Below are positions 59,064 to 64,000 of a stretch of DNA of 64,000 nucleotides, piece by piece; within the stretch, counting starts at the first letter, position 1; the number at the start of each line of letters is the position of its first letter. Made by a program: the position numbers and the translations under genes. The stretch spans positions 3,162,001 to 3,226,000 of the forward strand of contig OZ252150.1 in assembly GCA_965248775.1 (NCBI GenBank). Direction: 5' to 3'. The notes beneath the pieces were generated by a model. It searched no databases and was not told where the DNA came from. It saw only the letters and a list, made by a program, of their open reading frames with translations. The stretch is from JBHHUI01 sp965248775 (GTDB lineage Bacteria; Chloroflexota; Anaerolineae; Anaerolineales; JBHHUI01).

Positions 59064-59621
59064 ATGACATTGAACATTGACGAGTTTGGCGAGAAGCCGA
59101 GAGCCATTAGGCAAAGTCGCGCGGCTGCCTTCGAGCAGTATTTCGACGTACATTGGGCGAAAGTGTACCGAGTTATATTCCGGCTGGTCGGTGATGCGGC
59201 TGAGGCGGAAGACTTGGCCTTGGAGGCCTTCTGGCGCTTCTACCGTCGGAATAAAGGCGATGCGCGTAATTTGACTGGTTGGCTGTATCGTGTTGCAACC
59301 AACCTCGGGTACAACGCCTTACGCGCCCGGCAGCGTCGACAAAAATATGAACTCGCTGCTGGAAAGGGCGCGCTTGAAGATGCTAAGGCGTTCGAGCCCG
59401 AACATGAATCGGAGCGTTCGGCAAATCGGGCCGCTGTCCACCGGGTGCTGGTTCGGATGAAACCCCGCGCTGCCAAAATACTCGTTCTGCGGCACTCGGG
59501 TCTCACCTACAGGGAAATCGCAGCGGGCGTGCGAGTCGCTCCGGGATCTGTTGGGACATTGCTCGCTCGCGCCGAGCGGGAATTCGAGCGGCTTTACCGT
59601 GATTTCGAAGGCGTAGAATAG
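59064..59621 (+). CDS. ECF-type RNA polymerase sigma factor
   Basis: A 185-residue sigma-70 family protein. The region 2 helices are in FEQYFDVHWAKVYRVIFRLVGDAAEAEDLALEAFWRFYRR (residues 23-62), with the promoter-melting segment around NLTGWLYRVATNLGYNALRARQRR. Region 4, with its HTH, is LVRMKPRAAKILVLRHSGLTYREIAAGVRVAPGSVGTLLARAEREF (residues 130-175). It should direct transcription of a regulon that includes itself. The next gene, seven bases on, is its likely membrane-bound anti-sigma factor. The ATG has no clear Shine-Dalgarno site. Confidence 0.85.
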   Translation: MTLNIDEFGEKPRAIRQSRAAAFEQYFDVHWAKVYRVIFRLVGDAAEAEDLALEAFWRFYRRNKGDARNLTGWLYRVATNLGYNALRARQRRQKYELAAGKGALEDAKAFEPEHESERSANRAAVHRVLVRMKPRAAKILVLRHSGLTYREIAAGVRVAPGSVGTLLARAEREFERLYRDFEGVE

Positions 59622-59630
59622 AGGAGAATG

Positions 59631-60680
59631 ATGAAGCGCAGCGAAGCAGAATTACACGATTTTATTGAGAGGCAGCTTTCAGCGTTGGAGCCATCGCCCT
59701 CAGAAGCTCCGGCGTCTGTGCCGGTTGCAAATAGGAAGTTGCAAAATCGGTTAGGTGAAAGGAAGAGTGCATTTATGTTGGAGAGATTATTTTCACGGCG
59801 GTTCAAACCAGCCTGGGGTGTGTTGACGGCAGTTGCGTTGTTGGTTCTCATACTAGCATTTCCCCCTGTGCGGGCGCTCGCCACGGATTTTCTTGGCTTG
59901 TTCCGGGTCGAGAGGATTGCTGTAGTTGAAGTCAATCCGGCAAATGTCCCCGCGTTTGATCGGCAATCGTCTGAGATTGAGAATATACTGGCGGACTCTT
60001 TGCAGGTGGAAGATTTCGGTGAATCACAGGATGTGGAGAGTGCAGCCGAAGCGAGCGCATTGGCCGGAATTTCAGTGCGGCTTCCCAGTGCGGTTAACGA
60101 TGGACTACAGAGCCTGACTTATCAGCCGGGCTCACGCATGACCTTCGAAGTCGATCTGCCCACAACACGGGCCTTGCTTGAACAAATCGGGCGCTCCGAT
60201 GTGGTCTTGCCGGAGCAACTCGACGATGCTACCGTTACAATCGATATTCCGAATAATGTCACCGCTGCATACGGCGATTGCGTCTACGACGAGACAGAAG
60301 CGAGCCCATTCAATGAGGGGGAAGCCCGCGCCTGCACGGTACTGGTGCAGATGCCCAGTCCCACTATCTCTGCGCCGCCCAATCTGCCTATCGACCAACT
60401 TGGCGAGGTCTGGCTGCAATTGATGGGGCTCTCCGAAGAAGAAGCCGCACAGTTCAGCAGCACCGTAGATTGGTCAACGACGTTGGTCGTGCCGATCCCG
60501 AGCCGGGGCGCAACAGCGGTAGACGTGGTGGTGGATGGTGTGTCCGGTACGTTGCTTTCGCGACAGCATTCGGAGTGGGGTGAATATATGGTGTTGTGGA
60601 TCAAGGACGATGTTGTCTATATGCTAACAGGTTACGGCGACAGCACAGCAGGGCTTTCAATCGCGAACTCGCTTGAGTAA
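59631..60680 (+). CDS. Anti-sigma factor-like membrane protein
   Basis: A 349-residue single-pass protein. The N-terminal 65 residues are cytoplasmic (SEAELHDFIERQLSALEPSPS...), followed by a membrane helix near residues 64-84 (WGVLTAVALLVLILAFPPVRA) and a large extracytoplasmic beta-rich domain (LAGISVRLPSAVNDGLQSLTYQPGSRMTFEVDL, then TSADVVVDGVSGTLLSR-like). The arrangement next to an ECF sigma factor is that of an anti-sigma factor with a sensor domain. No zinc (HxxxCxxC) motif is seen, so it belongs to another class. I use ATG 59631, with GAGGAG four bases before, rather than 59628. A hairpin-like terminator follows at 60704-60749. Confidence 0.75.
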   Translation: MKRSEAELHDFIERQLSALEPSPSEAPASVPVANRKLQNRLGERKSAFMLERLFSRRFKPAWGVLTAVALLVLILAFPPVRALATDFLGLFRVERIAVVEVNPANVPAFDRQSSEIENILADSLQVEDFGESQDVESAAEASALAGISVRLPSAVNDGLQSLTYQPGSRMTFEVDLPTTRALLEQIGRSDVVLPEQLDDATVTIDIPNNVTAAYGDCVYDETEASPFNEGEARACTVLVQMPSPTISAPPNLPIDQLGEVWLQLMGLSEEEAAQFSSTVDWSTTLVVPIPSRGATAVDVVVDGVSGTLLSRQHSEWGEYMVLWIKDDVVYMLTGYGDSTAGLSIANSLE

Positions 60681-60703
60681 AATCTACTTCGGCGCAACAA
60701 TCT

Positions 60704-60749
60704 GATAGGTAGGTGCGGCTGTATGCTGTGCCTACCTGTCTTCATTTTT
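60704..60749 (+). terminator. Probable terminator after the anti-sigma gene
   Basis: GATAGGTAGGTGC with GCCTACCTGTC forms a stem of about 10 pairs with one bulge around a 13-base loop, followed by TTCATTTTT. It should end the sigma/anti-sigma transcript, which makes the following ABC genes a separate unit. Confidence 0.6.
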
Positions 60750-60790
60750 AGACTCTAGAGTAAAGGCGTCCCCTCTTGCCCGCGTTGTAA

Positions 60791-61717
60791 ATGAATCATT
60801 CAACCACACCTGCAATTCAGATAGCAAGCTTACGTAAAAACTTTGGCGACAAGGTTGCTGTCTCCGACCTTTCCCTGATTGTTGAACGCGGAGAGGTATT
60901 TGGCTTTCTCGGACCGAACGGCGCGGGGAAAACAACCTCGGTAAAAATGTTACTCGGGCTGATCACTCCAAGTGGCGGGGCTGGAAGCGTGCTCGGCGAA
61001 CCACTGGGAGATGCTGCTACCCGCGCCCACATCGGATTCCTACCTGAGCACTTTCGATTCCATGCCTGGCTCACGGCGACAGAATTTCTCAAGCTACATG
61101 CCGACCTTTACCGCATGAAGCGCGAAGATTCGCAGGTCCGCATTAGTGAGCTGCTGGACTTGGTGGGCTTGGCTACACATGCCAATAAAAGACTTGGCGC
61201 GTTCTCCAAGGGGATGCTGCAACGCATTGGTTTGGCGCAGGCGTTACTCAATTCACCGCAGCTTGTCATTCTGGACGAGCCGACCTCCGGCCTGGACCCA
61301 GTCGGGCGATTATTGGTGCGAGACATCATCCGCAGCCTGCGCGAGCAGGGAACAGCTGTGTTTCTCAACTCGCATCTGCTTAGCGAAGTTGAAGTTACAT
61401 GCGACCGCGTCGCTTTCATCAAACATGGCGAAGTTGTACAGAGCAGCACGCTGCAAGCGTTGATGAATGGCCGCATGACAGTGCGAGTAAAGGTGCACAA
61501 TCTTCCCGCGCATGCCTTAGCGGGACTTTCGCGCTGGAGTGACGACGTGACTCTGGAAGGTGACATGCTTTCGTTGCATGTCGCAACGGAAGACGATGTA
61601 CCCGCTATCAACCGCTATTTAATTGAGCAGGGCGCAGATGTGTACAGTTTGCAGCCTTATCAGGCGACGCTCGAAGAACTGTTCGTTGAGATTGTTGGAA
61701 CGGACGGGGGTTTGTAA
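60791..61717 (+). CDS. ABC transporter ATP-binding protein
   Basis: A 308-residue ATPase subunit. Walker A: GPNGAGKTTSVKMLLG near residues 38-53. Signature: FSKGMLQRIGLAQALL near 138-153 (a variant of LSGGQ). Walker B: LVILDEPTSGLDP near 158-170, with the switch H in LNSHLLSEVE near 196-205. The C-terminal 80 residues are the extension seen in ABC-2 type exporters. It powers the membrane subunit encoded next, four bases on. The substrate may be a lipid, antibiotic or exopolysaccharide part. It has no strong ribosome site. A regulator pair lies upstream. Confidence 0.92.
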   Translation: MNHSTTPAIQIASLRKNFGDKVAVSDLSLIVERGEVFGFLGPNGAGKTTSVKMLLGLITPSGGAGSVLGEPLGDAATRAHIGFLPEHFRFHAWLTATEFLKLHADLYRMKREDSQVRISELLDLVGLATHANKRLGAFSKGMLQRIGLAQALLNSPQLVILDEPTSGLDPVGRLLVRDIIRSLREQGTAVFLNSHLLSEVEVTCDRVAFIKHGEVVQSSTLQALMNGRMTVRVKVHNLPAHALAGLSRWSDDVTLEGDMLSLHVATEDDVPAINRYLIEQGADVYSLQPYQATLEELFVEIVGTDGGL

Positions 61718-61720
61718 AGC

Positions 61721-62554
61721 ATGGCTGTTTGGGTCATTGCCCGGCTAACAATTCTCGAAGCTGCCCGCCGTCGCATATTGTGGGCTGCTCTCGGCATGGG
61801 AGCGTTATTTCTGTTCCTGTATGGCTTGGGCTTCCGTGCCATTTTGCTGGAAGTGAACGAAGAGGGTGTTGGCAGCGTTCTGGGCCTGAGTGAGTTCTAC
61901 AACTTCTTTATGATGGCCGGACTGTACGTCGTAAACTTCCTGGTGGTAATGATGTCGGTGCTGACTTCAGTGGACACGTTATCCGGGGAGATCGCTTCGG
62001 GGACAATACAGACATTGTTGGCGAAACCTGTACGCCGCTGGGAACTACTGGCGGGCAAATGGGTGGGCTTCGCTGCCATGCTCACGCTTTATCTGCTGCT
62101 GATGGCGGGAGGCATTATGCTGGTTGTGTATATTCTGGCCGGTTACTCGCCGCCGAACAGATTTGCTGGAATTGGTCTGATGTGGCTGGTCTCGCAGGTA
62201 TTGCTGTGTCTGTCTTTGGTAGGGGGAGCTTATCTTTCCACTCTGGCAAACGGTGTGGTGGCGTTCGGCCTTTTCGGGGTGGCCTTTGTCGGTGGATGGG
62301 TTGAGCAGTTTGGTTCAATGGCGCAGAACCAGGCTGCAGTCAACGTTGGCATCGTCAGCAGTCTGTTGTTGCCGACGGAAGCGCTCTGGAAATTAGCAGC
62401 TTTTAGAATGCAATCGCCGTTGGTCACAGCTTTGGGCTTTTCGCCCTTTTCATCCAGCTCCGTCCCGAGTGGCTGGATGGTGGTCTATGCTGTTCTCTAC
62501 ACTGGCGGTTTATTGATTCTCGCCATGCGACGATTCAGTCAACGTGATCTTTAA
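61721..62554 (+). CDS. ABC-2 type transporter permease
   Basis: A 277-residue membrane subunit with about six helices: the NatB-like sequence MMAGLYVVNFLVVMMSVLTSVDTLSGEIASGTIQTLLAKPVRRWELLAGKWVGFA is typical, with the conserved GEIASGTIQTLLAKPV motif of ABC-2 permeases. It forms the translocation path for the ATPase encoded just before it. The gap of four bases to the stop of that gene suggests tight coupling. It converges with the minus-strand FAH-family gene 12 bases on. Confidence 0.9.
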   Translation: MAVWVIARLTILEAARRRILWAALGMGALFLFLYGLGFRAILLEVNEEGVGSVLGLSEFYNFFMMAGLYVVNFLVVMMSVLTSVDTLSGEIASGTIQTLLAKPVRRWELLAGKWVGFAAMLTLYLLLMAGGIMLVVYILAGYSPPNRFAGIGLMWLVSQVLLCLSLVGGAYLSTLANGVVAFGLFGVAFVGGWVEQFGSMAQNQAAVNVGIVSSLLLPTEALWKLAAFRMQSPLVTALGFSPFSSSSVPSGWMVVYAVLYTGGLLILAMRRFSQRDL

Positions 62555-62566
62555 TCCCCAAGCGGA

Positions 62567-63334
62567 TCAGGTTGCTTCGGCGACTGTGTTGCGCAGCTCC
62601 CCAATCCCCTCGATTTCAATTTCGACAACATCGCCCGCTTCGAGCTTGCCCACACCTCCGGGCGTGCCCGTGATGATGACATCTCCGGGCTCAAGCGTCA
62701 TCACCGAAGAGAGAAAGGCGATCACTTGCGGCACCGCGAAGCGCATATCGCGTGTGGAGGACATCTGGCGTACCTGTCCGTTGACGTTGCAAACAATGAC
62801 AAGGTCAGAGGGATCCACGTCTGTCGCGATCCAGGGGCCGATGGGTAAAAACGTATCGAAGCTTTTGCTGCGCGCATCGAAGCGACCGGGCTGCCTCAAA
62901 TCGCGGGCTGTCATATCGTTCGCACAGGTGTATCCGAGCACAAAGTGATGGGCATCTTCCACGGAGACCCAGCGCGCCCGCCGTCCGATCACGACCCCCA
63001 ATTCTGCGGCAAACTCCACATATTGCGATTGCGGTGGGATTAATATCTGCTGATTTGTCCCTATTACGGCGCTGGGTGGCTTGAAGAAAAACCAGGGCAG
63101 CTCGGCTGCTTCGCTTCCAAGCTCGCGCAGGCGGGCATCGTAATTTCCACCAATACAGATCACTTTGCTGGGATGTACTGGCGCTGCCAATTGCACATTC
63201 TCCAGATCGTCTTTCAGTGCGCCGCGCACATGCTCATCATAAGGCGCGGCGCTCACTGTGCCGACGCGTCCCTCTTCCATCCAGCCATAGGTCGGCTCAT
63301 CGTCTTCGAATTTTCGGTAGCGTAGAAATATCAT
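62567..63334 (-). CDS. Fumarylacetoacetate hydrolase family protein
   Basis: A 255-residue FAH-fold protein. The catalytic and metal-binding positions are visible: GGNYDARLRELGSEA near 67-81, FFKPPSAVIGTNQQILIP near 86-103, and VEFAAELGVVIGRRARWV near 108-125, with the two Glu and the Asp of the metal site (the Asp in GYTCANDMTARDLR near 137-151). The last block, LEPGDVIITGTPGGVGKLEAGDVVEIEIEGIG, is a family hallmark. Members act as isomerases, hydratases or decarboxylases on acylpyruvate-like substrates; the exact one is not known. I start it at ATG 63334, one base after the stop of the upstream methyltransferase. Confidence 0.9.
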   Translation of the reverse strand: MIFLRYRKFEDDEPTYGWMEEGRVGTVSAAPYDEHVRGALKDDLENVQLAAPVHPSKVICIGGNYDARLRELGSEAAELPWFFFKPPSAVIGTNQQILIPPQSQYVEFAAELGVVIGRRARWVSVEDAHHFVLGYTCANDMTARDLRQPGRFDARSKSFDTFLPIGPWIATDVDPSDLVIVCNVNGQVRQMSSTRDMRFAVPQVIAFLSSVMTLEPGDVIITGTPGGVGKLEAGDVVEIEIEGIGELRNTVAEAT

Positions 63335-63335
63335 G

Positions 63336-64000
63336 TTATTTGCGCGCCCAGGCCAGATCGTAATCGAGCTGCCATGGATGGATATAAATGTCGTCCAGCC
63401 CACGATCTTCAAGCAGACTCCGGAACGCTGCACGTGAGAAGGTCTTGCCCAACAGCCAGCGAGCGGATGGGCCAATCCTGTTTGTGAGCAGCAGCGAGCC
63501 ACCCGGTCGTAGCACACGCATACATTCTGCGATGACGCCCTCGGCACTCGGCATGAATTCCAATGCCTCCAGGCAAACCACGGCATCGAAGGAGTCAGTT
63601 GCAAAGGGCAACAGGTCAGCCGGGTTGAGAAGGAATTCCACCTGCTCCGGCATCGATCTTACCTCGTATTGCGCTTGCCTCAACATCCCTAGAGATAGGT
63701 CCGTCTGCACGATATAGCCGTCGAAGGCCACTTGCCGCAGCAGCGAGCGGGCCAGCCGCCCAGTCCCGGCAGCCACGTCGAGTACACGCGCTGCGGGAAG
63801 CGCGGCCAGATTGCCCGCGAGTGGGAAGCCCAGGAAATCATCATCGAACTGATTGTCAAATTCTTTGATGCCTTCATAGCGATGCGCGGCGAGATCGTAA
63901 AGCCAGACGACACCCCACGCACCCAGATGCGCGCCTTCTGCGAGATGTAACTCCCAGTAGAGCAGGCTCGCTATCAGTAGCAGCAAGGCACTGCCGAGGA
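63336..64000 (-). CDS. SAM-dependent methyltransferase, 5' end off the window
   Basis: At least 216 residues of a class I methyltransferase. The SAM motif is VLDVAAGTGRLARSLL near residue 66, followed by VQTDLSLGMLRQA, FDAVVCLEALEFMPS and VLRPGGSLLLTNRIGPSARW. The N terminus is hydrophobic (LLLLIASLLYWELHLAEG), suggesting a membrane segment; the frame stays open to the window edge at 64000, so the true start is outside. It is coupled to the FAH-family gene (stop TAA, one base, ATG). The substrate is unknown. Confidence 0.85.
   Translation of the reverse strand, partial: LGSALLLLIASLLYWELHLAEGAHLGAWGVVWLYDLAAHRYEGIKEFDNQFDDDFLGFPLAGNLAALPAARVLDVAAGTGRLARSLLRQVAFDGYIVQTDLSLGMLRQAQYEVRSMPEQVEFLLNPADLLPFATDSFDAVVCLEALEFMPSAEGVIAECMRVLRPGGSLLLTNRIGPSARWLLGKTFSRAAFRSLLEDRGLDDIYIHPWQLDYDLAWARK

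Noticed and set aside
1..64000. CRISPR array, prophage or defence island
   Set aside because: No regularly spaced repeats, cas genes, capsid or terminase genes were seen; the only direct repeats are the 38-bp pair and the diverged 57-base pair.

Overview
The window looks like part of a bacterial chromosome from the phylum Chloroflexota, probably an Anaerolineae-type lineage. This is inferred, not proven: there is no rRNA gene. The support is the mix of a split glycine decarboxylase, an EF-G-like paralogue, LysM proteins, and many lipoproteins in which a lipobox is followed by a Thr/Pro-rich linker. Most of the DNA is moderately GC-rich. About 57.1-58.5 kb is visibly more AT-rich and has a different gene style.

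Layout. 0-0.37 kb: broken end of a transposase. 0.4-3.8 kb: two intact CPA2-type cation/proton antiporters, then a third, broken one joined to the tail of a P-type ATPase. 3.9-6.4 kb: Nudix hydrolase, LysM lipoprotein, an unknown protein and a DUF3105 protein. 6.5-6.9 kb: three tRNA genes (Arg, Ser, Ser). 7.0-11.3 kb: minus-strand run of ugd, two M16 peptidase subunits and acpS. 11.5-17.4 kb: CopD-like protein, ribonuclease Z, two lipoproteins and a large glycosidase. 17.4-22.2 kb: Vps62-like membrane protein, phosphatase-superfamily enzyme, methyltransferase and ABA4-like protein, with gene scraps between them. 22.5-26.1 kb: two related lipoproteins, one frameshifted and one cut by an ISAs1-family element with 19-bp inverted repeats and a 9-bp target duplication. 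26.6-31.2 kb: flotillin with NfeD-like partner, and an EF-G-like GTPase. 31.2-35.5 kb: TPR protein, two-HTH regulator, frameshifted CpaF/TadA ATPase and small proteins. 35.6-38.2 kb: a LysM gene split by an IS1182-family element. 38.4-41.7 kb: metallo-hydrolase, a UppP/PstS-like fusion and tgt. 41.9-48.3 kb: a diguanylate cyclase, then a tandem glycine riboswitch controlling gcvH-gcvPA-gcvPB. 48.5-53.6 kb: twin beta-propeller lipoproteins, dcd and argS. 53.7-58.9 kb: lipoprotein, an IS3 element inside an IS91-type fragment, DsrE protein, a small-gene cassette and a lipoprotein remnant. 59-62.5 kb: ECF sigma/anti-sigma pair and an ABC transporter. 62.6-64 kb: FAH-family hydrolase and a methyltransferase that runs off the window.

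How the genes work together. The clearest functional unit is the glycine cleavage operon, with promoter, riboswitch, terminator and three structural genes; gcvT and lpd are not here. The two M16 genes probably encode an active/inactive heterodimer. FloT/NfeD resembles the Bacillus yuaF-floT membrane-domain pair. The sigma/anti-sigma pair precedes an ABC exporter but is separated from it by a likely terminator.

The region has many recent lesions: at least four mobile elements, several frameshifts at short repeats or homopolymers, and gene-fusion scars. I found no CRISPR array, prophage or recognisable defence operon. The most unusual items are the UppP-PstS fusion, the LysM gene that becomes one frame again when its IS is removed, and the AT-rich small-gene cassette with a duplicated promoter that would give leaderless transcripts.
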